DNA of 64,000 bases from Endothia cerciana (taxonomy: Eukaryota; Ascomycota; Sordariomycetes; Diaporthales; Cryphonectriaceae), in contig JALRMH010000025.1 in the NCBI GenBank assembly GCA_026119935.1, positions 1 through 64,000 of the forward strand, written 5' to 3'. Shown here one piece after another: positions 32,734 to 43,456 of the stretch (its first letter is position 1; every line of letters starts with the position of its first letter). The notes below the pieces were generated by a model. It was given only the letters and a program-made list of their open reading frames with translations. It searched no databases and was not told the DNA's origin. The translations under genes were made by a program, and so were the position numbers.

Positions 32734-34035
32734 GGTCACAACTCCATGAGATGAGACGACCGCGAACCTTGGGAAGGTGGGAAGTCGGCGAAAAGCTGGT
32801 GGTATGTGTTAATCTCAGTCGGGGTGACTGTTTGATGACGGGCCGCACTGGAAAAGGAAGGCTTCGATGATGATGTCGCAATGACTGTCGCTGTCGGCCC
32901 TGCAGGGGCCGGGGTAGGACGATGGGCCCTAGTGCCGAGGCTCCATCCCGCCGGATCGTCAGAGGGTATATACGGTACGTACCTAGGCACTGCCGGGTGC
33001 CAGGCAGGGTATCGCCGTGGTGAGGGCATCAATAGAGAGGGGGAAGTACATACAGCATGTTCAAGCTGCAGGCCCTCTGTGGCTATGGCATCAATCTCTA
33101 CCCGCAGCCATTGTCGCCTGATACTATAGTAGATTCTCGGTACCTACCGGCACATGCGGACGTAATACTATATGTATATCCTGGTGGTGATGATATCACT
33201 CACCTTTCAGGGATCTTTTTGTGTGTATGTATGTTTCGGCGCTCGACAGGTATCGTTCTTCGAATGGGGGGGATACTAGGCCTGGCATCAGGCCTGGAGG
33301 TGTCTGTACTACAGGGCCTGTGGTCCTGTGGGGGAAGGGGGGTTCGCTCGCTCACGGGGCGGGCAGCTGAGCCTGCAGGGCGGTGGTGGTAGGTGGCGCC
33401 TGGACACCCCAGATGACATGTGCCCTTCGAGTGTGCACCAGCCTGTATGTACCACTATCCGTCCGCCCTCCTGATAGATAACGATACGGTCCCGTCACCG
33501 TCATCCTCTCCAACATACATACATCCCCTCTTCAAACCATCTATTCATTACACGTGTCTATCCCTCAGCTTCCCCATAGGGAGGGCTGTTGTTCCCTGAC
33601 TTCCTGGCCCGCATTACGAAGACGACATAGTCTCGATAGCTAGCCTGGGATCTCGTTTGTCCCGAATGCGTGCGCCGCCGTCGCTCGCTCTCTGCTGATC
33701 CATGCTTGTGCCGTGAGGGCATGTAGCCTATGATCTAGGCAGGCACTCCCTCCTCCGGTCCCCTCGCCTCTCGACCAGCCGCCAGCCTTCCAGTCCAGTT
33801 GGTACCGTCGACGCCTGAGCACATCCAAGCAACCTCGCGCCTGTGGCCTCCAGGACCGTCCTCTTGTTCTCCCGATGCTCGATACGCCGGCGCACTGCCC
33901 GCTCATCACCCCTGTTCAGCCGGAACCCGGCCTAGTTTGCGGACGGCCTCTGCGGCCGACCTTGGGCATTCCTCGCAGCCTGACCCCTCCTCTCCTCCCT
34001 CCTACTCCTTGCCATCTTCACCTTCTGGTTACGGC
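32734..34035. other. Divergent intergenic region SQS1/ATG4
   Basis: A 1.3 kb spacer upstream of two divergent genes. Near 33000-33330 it holds stretches rich in ACATAC/GTATGT-like and GGGG runs. It is CT-rich in the 250 bases before ATG4. An ATG-less frame continues upstream of ATG4 (33799-34035) but lacks an in-frame ATG. No gene is recognised. Confidence 0.45.
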
Positions 34036-35627
34036 ATGGCCGACATGTCCCAGAGGACTCAGCAGGCCGTGGACACAGCCATGGCCGGTGCCGCCGAGGT
34101 GGGCCGTTACGGCCGCCGCCTACTCAACATGCTCTGGGATCCGGAGCCTACCAACGACCGCTCCTTCAACAGGCCCGTATGGTGTCTAGGCTGCTCATAC
34201 GCCAACGAGCCCAATGCCGTGGACCATTTCGACCCGGACACCTCAGCTACCGCCCGTGTAACACCGCCAACCACACCCTCCACCACGACCCTACCACACC
34301 CTCTGAGGGCCGTTCCCAACACTCCCCCCGAGTCCTCGTCAAGCAGCTTCTCATCCTCCTTGGCATATGACGAGCCTCCAGAAGACGCCGGCTGGCCTCC
34401 AGCCTTCCTTGACGACTTCGAGTCCCGCATCTGGATGACCTACCGCGCCGGATTCGAGCCAATCTCCAGGTCCAATGACCCTAGGGCATCGGCCGCCCTC
34501 TCGTTCGCGATGCGTATGAGGACTATTGCCGACCAGGGAGGCTTCTCCTCCGATACGGGCTGGGGCTGCATGATACGTTCTGGCCAGAGTCTTTTGGCCA
34601 ATGCCCTTGTGATGTGCCAGCTGGGTCGTGGTATGTCCTCCCCCACTTGTCTCTGGATATAAGCCCTTTCAAGGAGCCACTAATGACAATGCTTTCAGAG
34701 TGGCGCCGAGGCCAGGCCGTTGAACAAGAACGAGAGATCCTTGCTCGTTTCGCAGACGATCCTCGAGCCCCCTACTCCATACACAACTTTGTGAGGCACG
34801 GCGCCGTGGCCTGCGGGAAGTACCCAGGAGAGTGGTTCGGACCTTCGGCGACGGCCCGGTGCATACAGTGAGTTCCGTTGCCAAACCATGGGGTTCGCCA
34901 CACGGCACTGATACATACCCAGGGCTCTGGCCAATTCTAACGAGTCATTACTGCGCGTCTACTCGACCGGAGATCTTCCCGATGTGTACGAAGACAGCTT
35001 CATGGCTGTTGCTAAGCCGGACGGCGAGACTTTCCATCCGACGCTGATACTCGTGGGCACGCGACTGGGAATTGACAAGATCAATCAAGTTTATTGGGAG
35101 GCTCTGACCGCTACACTGCAGATGCCACAATCTGTGGGAATAGCTGGGTGGGCATCCACCTATTCCTTGACCTCGTCTCTAACCTCCGACGTGTCCGCTG
35201 CTAACATCGATATTGACGCAGTGGCCGCCCCTCAGCCTCGCACTACTTCATCGGCGCGCAACGTTCGGGAGATGATTACGAGCCGGGGTCCTACCTCTTT
35301 TACCTCGACCCACACTGCACACGGCCTGCATTGTCGTTCTACGAGGACGTTGATCAGTACACGAGTGACGAAATCAATACGTGCCACACGCGACGGTTGC
35401 GCAGACTGCACGTGCGCGACATGGACCCCAGTATGCTGATCGGATTCCTCATCAAAGACGAGGACGATTGGGACACGTGGAAGGACTCTGTCAAATACGT
35501 GCAAGGCAAGACCATCATCAACGTGGCCGACCATGATCCGGCACGTGGCATGCCTGCTGAGAGGGAGGCAGCAATTGACGAGGTCGAGACGTTGAGCGAT
35601 GATGAAGACACGGTACTGGATGGCTGA
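34036..35627 (+). CDS. ATG4: Autophagy cysteine protease Atg4
   Basis: Cytosolic protease that trims Atg8 at its C-terminal Gly and later removes it from phosphatidylethanolamine during autophagy. Exons 34036-34630, 34699-34867, 34923-35147 and 35222-35627 give 464 residues. The start is the first in-frame ATG (MADMSQRTQQAVDTAM). A Ser/Thr/Pro-rich insert lies at about 75-120. Catalytic residues are visible: Cys178 in S-D-T-G-W-G-C-M-I-R-S-G-Q, and Asp359 and His361 in Y-L-D-P-H-C-T-R-P-A. Supporting blocks are L-I-L-V-G-T-R-L-G and S-V-G-I-A-G-G-R-P-S-A-S-H-Y-F-I-G. The C-terminal tail is acidic (V-E-T-L-S-D-D-E-D-T-V-L-D-G). It converges with JJJ1. Confidence 0.97.
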
Positions 35628-35925
35628 GATTCTAGGGTCTTGGTCCCTCGATTTGTTGGGATGACATGGTGGCGCACACCGGTGCATAGGCGTCTGGTGG
35701 TTTTGTATAAGTCGATTTGGATCATGAGCTGTGGCGAGGCAAGGCGTTTCTGGCGGTGAAGGCGTTGGAAATAGCTTGAGCACAGCAATGCTAGCATGGC
35801 AGCAGCCCCCGTGGGCACTGCGAGAAGGACTGTGGTTATCTTATGCCGACAGTGGCATCCCTGCGCTCTTCGAGCTGTCTTGACCATGGCTGCCCGTAGG
35901 GCCCGCCAATACTAAGACATGGAAG

Positions 35926-37633
35926 TCATCTCTTCGACTTCCTACCCTTTTTGCCGGTCTGCTTCGCCGGCTGTGGCTGCGCGGCTGACTTCAGCTGCGC
36001 ATGATCCTCGTCCTTGATGTGCTTGAAGAGCTGTGTTCGGGAATCAAAGACTCGGTTGCAGATGTTGCACTTGTTCTGCAACACCAGGTCAGTTTCTAGT
36101 CATGCGATCAGTTCGATAAGCGCCAGCACGTACTGGGTCCTCCTGGGCCTGGGCCGCCTTCTTGGCCCTCTTCGCCTTCGCCTTGCCAACCTTCTTTGGC
36201 GCAGTATGCTCATCGTCTTTGAGCGTTGCTTCCGTCATCCTTGAGAGTAGGCCGTCCCCCCCCACATCATCGTTATCTTCATCATCGCCTTCCCCAGAGA
36301 AGCTGGCTCTGGAGTCCGAGGCTAGGCGGCCCTCGACGACCTCCCTTGGCGCGTACTCATCGTCTAGTGTGTCCTCCGATGACGACGCAGCACGGTCGTC
36401 GGCGGAGAGCTCTTTAGCCTCCTTCGGTGAGGCGGCCGGATCTGTCTCGTCTTTTTGCACCTCGCCCACGGCAGATGAGTCTGAAACGTCTGCTGACTGA
36501 TATGCCGCCTCGGTTGGCTCTTCCAGGTTCAGATTCAAATCATGGCCCTCCTTCTTCATCTGTCTGCGCAGCTGCTGGACGGATTTGACGTGCTTCTTGC
36601 TCTTCTCGTGTGCCTCATACTGCTTCTCGCTCTTGAAGACCTTGTTACAGACGACACACTCGAACTGCTCGACCTCGCTTTCCTCGCTGCTCGTCGCGAA
36701 CTCGTCGTTGTACCCGGCCTCCTCGTCGCCTCTCGACTGCGCCCAGTCGGCCACCACGAACCTCTTGTCCCTCATTTTCTCTTGATTGGCAGCGCGGGCG
36801 CGTGCGGCTTGTGTCGCGGCGCTGTCGCGCAGGATCTTCTGGCGCTCGGCTTCGGACTGTGTATTGGGGATATACCTCGGATCCCGCTTCTTGACGAAGG
36901 CAACCAGCGACCGCACCGCATCATTGAAATCGCGCACCGCGTCGTCGCGCATCTTCTTGTTCTCCTTCTCCATGGCTCTCCGCACGCGGCGGTCGGGGGC
37001 GTCGGACAGCCGCCACTTGTCCTTCCAGCTGAAGGACTTCCTGGTCGTGAAGTTGGACCACGCGGCGTAGAAGGGCCTGGCGACCGACTCGTGGTCGTCG
37101 TCCGCCGAACCGAAGGGCGGGTACTCCACGGGATCCTGGGCGTCCCACTCGCAGGCTGCCGTCTCCTCCATGGCGAGCTGGCCAAAGGTGATGTCGAGGA
37201 TGCCGAAGAAGCCCGTGGGACTGTCGTTGAACGGGACGCGGGAGTTGAAGCGGCCGATGAGGCTCATGATCTCGTCGGTCGTGGTGAGGCGGACATTGTA
37301 ATGGGTATGGGGGGCGCCGTCGTCGCCGTCGTGGGCGTCGCCGCGCAGGATGGCATCGCGGTGGGAGTCGTACCAGGCGCGCTCTTGGGGGTCGGAGAGG
37401 ACCTCGTAGGCTGTCTGAACTTCGGCAAACTTCCTGGTGGCGTTCTCCTGGTCATTGTAGTTGCGGTCGGGGTGCAGCTCGAGGGCCTTCCTCTTGTAGG
37501 CCCTCCGGATTTCTGCGTCCTCGGCTTCACGGTCGACGCCCAGCACCTCGTAGTAGCATGTCTTCTGGGTGAGGAGGGCGGTGCCGTCGGCGGCGGTGCC
37601 AGCGCCTTCGTGGGAAGACTGCTGGGCACCCAT
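35926..37633 (-). CDS. JJJ1: Type III J-domain zinc-finger protein Jjj1-like
   Basis: Co-chaperone of cytosolic Hsp70. Yeast Jjj1 acts with Rei1 to recycle Arx1 in late cytoplasmic 60S ribosome maturation. Exons 37633-36134 and 36075-35926 give 549 residues. The J domain at about 24-95 contains Y-Y-E-V-L-G-V and the H-P-D tripeptide (L-E-L-H-P-D-R-N-Y). A long charged helical region follows. Then comes a C2H2 finger (F-E-C-V-V-C-N-K-V-F-K-S...H-E-K-S-K-K-H, about 322-345), an acidic low-complexity stretch, and a second C2H2 finger in exon 2 (K-C-N-I-C-N-R-V-F-D-S). The tail is basic (K-K-G-R-K-S-K-R). Two such fingers are the usual family arrangement. It is divergent from the SPX-RING gene. 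A 391-residue antisense frame over it is a shadow. Confidence 0.95.
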
Positions 37634-38624
37634 CGCCGGACACCTTCCGGGTGGTGGCCGCGCGATATCGAAGTCTATTTATGCCCTCGTCGGGATGTTG
37701 GTCTGTCGTGGGGGTGAGCCAGGAGCTGTGGGCTGGATCCGTGCGTGACCTCTACAAGATGAATTTTGGTACCGCGGGCGGGCTGTACGCGCGAGCTTGT
37801 GACGGGGCACGAGTACGTGCTGTACGGCTGCAGCACTAGGCCAGGCGGGCTCTTAGGATGCCCAATCCGTAAGGCGCGAGGGCAAAAGAATGTCTAGGGG
37901 GGTGAAGAGGACGGCGAGGCTGAGAGCCAAGGCCATACCTTTTACACAGCAGTAGTACTATTATGTGTATTACTACTATGTACCTTAGTTAGTACTCATC
38001 GCAGTATCATTCTGATTCATTGATTGCACAACCCTGGACTAGCCCCCCAGCCTTTCCACTGTACGGACGTACGTCGTGCGAGGCACTAAGTGCCCCCCCA
38101 GTATGGTATAGTTAGTAGGTTGTAGCCCACAAATTCGAATCGCCTCCCTGCCTGGCCCTCGTCCATACAGTACCATCATGAAGCCTCCGGCGAGGACAGA
38201 CTGACCAGATTCCTGTCAGGCATCCACCATCCCCCAGCAGCCCTTTACCAATATAGCGCCCACGTGGCCTGTCCCGCGAGACCTCTCACGCGGCAAAGCA
38301 GGCAGCCCACCCCGAGGACGTCGTCGACCAGGGAAGATGCCCCCTGTTTTGCCCTCCTCACGTGTCACCGACGACGACTGATGAGCCCCCCTCCTCACTC
38401 GCCCTGATACCATTGTTATCTCTCGCCTGTCTGCGCCTCTCGCCCTGCCTTGGACGTCCACGGAGCACGAGTCTGCCGCCGCCTCCCTGGCCGACATGTA
38501 TTTCCAGTCGGAACACTTCATCTCTACCTTCTGCCTGTGCTACTGAGCGGACATCATTCTCACATAGGCCCAGGCCGGGCCCAAGACCACCCCGTCAAGG
38601 CTCACGAGCCCACTGCCGGCCGCC
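37634..38624. promoter_or_regulatory. Divergent promoter JJJ1/SPX-RING with two CACGTG motifs
   Basis: CACGTG hexamers lie at 38261-38266 and 38359-38364, about 364 and 266 bases upstream of the SPX-RING start codon. In fungi CACGTG is the core site of the bHLH phosphate regulators Pho4 and NUC-1, as well as other bHLH factors. The rest of this 991-base spacer holds no recognisable gene; the region before the ATG is CT-rich. Confidence 0.5.
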
Positions 38625-40021
38625 ATGAAATTCGCCCACGAGTTCAAGGAGACCCTCGAGCGGGAGCGCTTCCCCGAGCACTGGCTCGCCGCCGCCATTC
38701 CGTACTCCCAGCTTAAGAAATGCCTGAAGAAGGTCCAGCGCGAGCTCGAGAGCCTCGGCCTCGACAGAGACACCCTCCAGCAGCTCCTGGCCGAGCAGAC
38801 CCTGAGCTCCAACGGCGAGCCCATCCCGCTGGTCCGTTATAATCTGGATCATGCCTCCTCCCAGTCACTAAGGCCATGCCTCTCCGTCTTCGTGCACCTG
38901 CGGCACGGCCAGGTCATTGATGCCGCCCTGTCGCCCGCCTCCCGCGCTTTTCTGCAGCGGCTCTCCGGCGGACAGTCCTGCTCGCCCGCCCTCGGGGCAA
39001 CGAGGCCCGATAATGCACCTCACCTTCCCGAGGGGCTGGCGGAGGCCCGCCGCGACGAAGAGCTGGAGCGGATCGAGGTGCCGCTGGTCTTTGACGGCGA
39101 GTTCTTCAACATCCTCCAGGCCGACGTGGATAGTTTAGATGCCCTTCAGCAGCAGGAAGAGAGGTCCATGGAGACGGGCATCAGGTCCCTGCGTGACGAG
39201 GTGTCTGCTGTGGTCAGGCCGCCGAAAGCGCTCTCAAAATCCGACCTGAATCGCTGGCGCGAGATATTCGACCTCTACGTCAACGCCCAGGTGTTCTTCT
39301 CCTCACATGAACTGGACCACGGCTCCCGTTCAAGTGCAAAGGCCGTACAGCAACTAGTCTGGTTCCAGAAAGAGGTGCAGAGCCGGGGCCTTTTGGAAAA
39401 ATTCAAGATGCCCTCCAGCAGGCGCGCCTACGCCCAGTTCCTGCAGCTCAACGCCACGTTGCTGCAGAACCTCAAGTTTCAGGAGGTCAACAAGACGGCC
39501 ATCACCAAGATCCTCAAGAAGTTCGACAAGCGGACGAGCCTAGGGGCGTCCGTCTCGTTCCGCTCCGCCGTACGGTCGCAGAGGTTCCTCGCCGGCAACG
39601 TGGCCAAGAAGCTGTGCGCGCAGCTCTCGCAGGAGGTCGTCTCGGTGGTCCCCCGAGCCGAGGACTACGACTGTCCCATCTGCTTCTCGATAGCGTGGTA
39701 TCCCGTGCGCCTCAGGTGTTCGCACCTCTTCTGTGTCCGATGCGTCATCAAGATGCAGCGCGAGAACAAGAAGAGCTGTCCGCTCTGCCGGGAGGAGGTG
39801 GTCATGGACGCCGACCTATGTAAGTCCCAACGTGCAGATGTATCTTTCAGAAGTGGGCTTATGCTAACGACGAGGCAGCAAACATCGACAAGGGCCTGGA
39901 AAAGTTCATGAGACAGTACTTCCGCAAGGAGACAGATGAGAAGCAGAAGGCCAACGAGATAGAGAGGGGCATGGAGATCTTTGGCGACCAGTACAAGCAT
40001 TCCTCTTGCCTGGTCATGTAG
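38625..40021 (+). CDS. SPX-domain RING E3 ligase with C-terminal CaaX box
   Basis: Predicted ubiquitin ligase linked to inositol-pyrophosphate/phosphate sensing. Exons 38625-39819 and 39879-40021 give 445 residues. The SPX domain spans about 1-305: the N-terminal M-K-F-A-H-E-F-K-E-T-L, I-P-Y-S-Q-L-K-K-C-L-K-K, and the C-terminal K-T-A-I-T-K-I-L-K-K-F-D-K-R-T helix whose lysines bind inositol polyphosphates in this family. The RING finger spans about 350-388 (C-P-I-C-F-S, C-S-H-L-F-C-V-R-C, C-P-L-C). The tail ends S-S-C-L-V-M, matching a CaaX prenylation box with Met in the last position. The same SPX-RING layout is found in fission yeast Pqr1 and in fungal proteins named RING-14. It converges with STR2. 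Confidence 0.93.
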
Positions 40022-40321
40022 ACCGCAAGAGAAGCATTCAAATCACCCCCCCCCTCTTTTTCCCCCCCCTCGTTCTTCTTTGTTTTATTTTTATTTTTAT
40101 TTTTATTTTTTTGATACCCGAGCATGCAGTATACAGCATACATGCAGCTGCCTTATCCTTTAACCGATAATGATCTAACACTAATGTTCTATTCCGTACG
40201 TGAAATATGCAACATGCCACCACATCTTTGGTCTCGGCGGCTTCACGACACTGAATTACGATGCCATTAACTATTTGATGTCGCGGCAAATACTCTGCAT
40301 CAATTCTGAGTACTGAATCCT
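40022..40321. other. Convergent spacer with C/T and TTTTA tracts
   Basis: This 300-base 3' region contains interrupted C runs (about 40044-40070) and a TTTTA/TTTTTA tandem (about 40085-40112). It separates two convergent genes and should hold both polyadenylation sites. Confidence 0.5.
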
Positions 40322-42200
40322 TCACGACGTACTCTCTGAGGCCTGCTCCGCAGCCTGCAGGGCGCTCTTAAAGACCGACACCAGCTCATCCGTCTCCTCA
40401 AGGCCAACACTAATCCTGAGCAAGTCCGGATCCACCCCGAGACTAGCCGCCCAGTCCAGCTCCGCATAGTGCGCCAGCACCACGTATGGGGAAGTGATAG
40501 TGAAGTTCGTACCCAGGCTCGGGCCCTTGGCTGTTGCGATGCTGTCATAAAATACCATCGCATCCGCCTTACGGTGGAACACGGCAGAGAGCAGCCCGCC
40601 GTACCCACCACCGGGCAGCTTACACGCGTCGTAGTTGGCCCTGGACCCAGCGTTGTGCTTGGGGTAGTGAACTCTCTTGACCATGGGGTTCGACAACAGC
40701 ACGTCGCAGATGGCCTCGGCGTTGGCGTTGATCCGGTCGATCCTCGTGGCGAAGTCGCGGCTGTTGCGCTCGAGGAAGATGGCGTCCTCGGCCCAGTACG
40801 TGTCCTCGTACTCACGTGCCGCTGCCTCCTTCAGGGCAGCGTAGTACCTGCTCTTGGGGTTCAGCACGGCCGACCCGCCCATGACGTTGCAGTCGCCCGA
40901 GAAGATCTTGGTCAGGCTGCTCACGACAATGTCGGCGTACTGTAGGACGTTGATGTTGGCAAACGTGCCGATCGTCTCGTCCACGACCACGGCGAAGTCG
41001 TACTCGTCGGCCAGGGCACGGACGCGCTTCAGGTTGGGGCAGCTGAGCACCGGGTTGCCGGGGAACTCGCAGAACAGCCCGAGGAAGCGCTCGCCCGAGC
41101 GGAGCCTCTGCTCAAGGTCATCGAGGTCCGCCTCCGAGGCGTGGCCGTAGAAGACACAGCCGGGGCCAAACTTCTGCAGGATCTTGAGCGTGTCGACATA
41201 AGGGAAGCCGAACTCGATGCTCTTCATGCTGCCGCGGGCGCTGAGGAGGAGGCGGTGGGTGTTGAAGATGGCGTTCATGCCCATCGGGAAGAGGTAGATG
41301 TCGTGCTCCGTGAGACCCTGGACGCCTCTGTTGCTGGGCTCTACCTGGGGCAGGGGATGTTCTCCGACATCGACATCACTCGTCAGGGTGCCGGCAATGC
41401 GTCTCCTGATGGCTGTCTTGGCCCGCTCAACGAGGGAGATGTCCAGGTTCCTCCCGAAGCGTTCCTCGACGAAGCGGGAGGTCTCCTCGGAATCGGGCCC
41501 ACTGACGTTTGGCTGGCCGTTCTTCGCAGGCGGTGTGGAGGAAACGTCGTCGACGGACATGGGTTTCTGATAGCGCCTTGGGCCCTTGCAGGGTGCTTGT
41601 CTCACGGGAGCTGTCCTAGGTGAGTCATCTGGCACAAGCAGACCCTGTGTGAGGAGACCGTGACAGAACTCGGCGCGTCTGCTGGAGATACCATCGCCGC
41701 TGTGCTGCCAGTACTGCTTCGCATAGCTGAATGCCTCGGGCACGAAGAGGACTGCAGACACGGTGGGGTGGATAGGCCTCAAGGGCGCGGCGGCCGAAGT
41801 GGAGCTGTCGAGGACCAGGTGGACCGAGCCGAGATGGTCCTGCGCGGAGGCCGGAGCCTGCGCCTTGATGAAGCCCAAACACCGTTGGGCAGTCGTCCTG
41901 TTGGGGAACAGCATGGCCTGCTGTCCTGGGTGGCCAAAGGCCTGGGCAATGACCTGGGCAAGGGCGTCTATGCTCTTATGGATGAAGAATCGAGGATAGC
42001 CGGTGACCATGTTGTCGAGCACCCACCGCTCCCCCTCCTCGTAGGCGACATTGGACTTCCATGTCGGTAATGAGACACTCACGGCCTTGTAGGTACGTTG
42101 AGATGGTCAGCCAGATGTTGTGGCACCGAGTGAGCGCCGGGCCTTGACTCACATGGGCAGTGTCTGGAGGGATAGACTCCCCCAATTTTATGTGTGGCAT
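40322..42200 (-). CDS. STR2: Cystathionine gamma-synthase
   Basis: PLP enzyme that joins an activated homoserine ester with cysteine to form cystathionine in methionine biosynthesis (met-7 in Neurospora, STR2 in yeast). Exons 42200-42153 and 42085-40322 give 603 residues. The 16-codon first exon (MPHIKLGESIPPDTAH) joins A-V-S-V-S-L-P-T-W to restore the family's N terminus. The fungal-type long N-terminal region leads into the Cys/Met PLP domain: V-V-V-D-E-T-I-G-T-F-A-N and the PLP-binding Lys at about 408 in S-S-L-T-K-I-F-S-G. C-terminal blocks include L-P-G-G-G-Y-G-G-L-L-S and I-S-V-G-L-E. A TGAGTCA site upstream suggests amino-acid cross-pathway control. Confidence 0.95.
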
Positions 42201-42477
42201 CCTGGTAAGCGGTTGTAATGGCCGAGAAGAATCTCGCGATGAAGTCTCAGAGGGGGCCAGGAATCGCTGGATCGGGCCGGGTCAACTTGGTTGCAGGGAC
42301 GGATGAAATCCTAGAGAAAGAGGACGAAACTGAACATGAACAATGATGCGATGAAGGGGTTCACAAGGTGGGAGAGTCAGGCCAAGTCGAAGAGGATCTC
42401 CGGGGGCCAGTGTAAGTCTTGTGTGTTTGTTGCAGGAGGGCAGAGGAGGGCAGGACAGAATGTACACGGGGATACGG

Positions 42478-42484
42478 TGAGTCA
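42478..42484. promoter_or_regulatory. Gcn4/CPC1-type site TGAGTCA upstream of STR2
   Basis: TGAGTCA (palindromic TGASTCA core) lies 278 bases upstream of the STR2 ATG. Gcn4 in yeast and CPC1 in Neurospora bind this sequence to induce amino-acid biosynthesis genes. Its use here is inferred from motif and gene function. Confidence 0.5.
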
Positions 42485-43304
42485 GATCCTCCCTCGTGTG
42501 CTCTTGTGCTTGAATGGTTTCAATCTGCTCAAAAAAGTATCCGAGGCGATCACCGCCGGCCTAGCTCAGGTTCCAGATCCAGCATCCGAGGAGGACCCTT
42601 ACTTGGTCGAGAAAAAAAAACCACCCGCCCTTCTGGTTATCCTTGTTCGGCCGACCATCGGAGGCAAAAAGATTTGGGGCGCAAATGACGGCATTCGGGC
42701 GGCACTTTTTATTCGAGCGCCGCCCCGCGTTTTCTCACCCACACACACGGCACCACCGAGCCCATCGCGCCAGTCTAGCCTCTTCATGCCACTCTTCATG
42801 CCACTCTTCACATTACCATGCTGCTAGGCAATAGGGACGTGTGCCAGGCAAGACGGTATACTGCGCTCACTAGGTATTCGCGCCGTTGCCATCGTCACGG
42901 ACTCCATCTCACTATAGCCATCTCATCCGGCGCCCTGGTCCAAGATGCGGCAGCTGTTCAGGGCCGACCAAGTCCAGCTTGGTCTGTTGGTGGTCATAAA
43001 TTCATTGCTGAAGGATATGCTACGGTGAAGATGCCGTCCAAGGGGCCATTTCTGACCCCGTGGCGCATTCGTGCTGTCCTGGCCCTCTTGGTTTAACATC
43101 GCCCGCCCGCCAGATTGCTCTGCTTCCGAAGTTCTCAAAAATGCCACCCAGAGTAAGGATATGCTCACTTCGTCTCTGTCATGTTAATTAATCCTGCCGT
43201 ATGGCGACCCTCGATACCCGATGATGCAAGGAACACATCAAGAAAGGCCAAGGGGAGGGGCGGAAAGAAAGAGAAAGGAAGAAAGGTCCCCCCCCTCCAA
43301 CAAA

Positions 43305-43335
43305 CCCCCCCCCCCCCAAAAAAAGGGGGGGGGGG
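43305..43335. repeat. Poly-C / poly-A / poly-G inverted homopolymer block
   Basis: Thirteen C, seven A and eleven G in a row can fold into an 11-bp G-C stem with an A-rich loop, or form G-quadruplex/i-motif structures. It sits in the 3' flank of the gene at 43457-45151. Exact run lengths may be unreliable in sequencing. Confidence 0.6.
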
Positions 43336-43456
43336 AAGAAGAAAATTGAAAGAGGAACAGTCTCGATATGACCTCGCCGCATGTCACACTACCCCGATTC
43401 CTGCTCATGTCCTCAATCCGGGCCGACAAGAGACGCCATGTCCGGCGTGAGAGAGA

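Larger units (their letters stand above)
42201..43456. other. Upstream region of STR2; homopolymer tracts
   Basis: This 1.26 kb spacer contains the STR2 promoter and the 3' flank of the next minus-strand gene. Short frames here have no recognisable content. A C13-A7-G11 block at 43305-43335 is described separately. Confidence 0.45.

Noticed and set aside
36542..37717. 391-residue plus-strand ORF rich in Leu, Val and Gly
   Set aside because: It is antisense to JJJ1, whose J domain and zinc fingers are clear; GC-rich codon bias keeps the opposite frame open.
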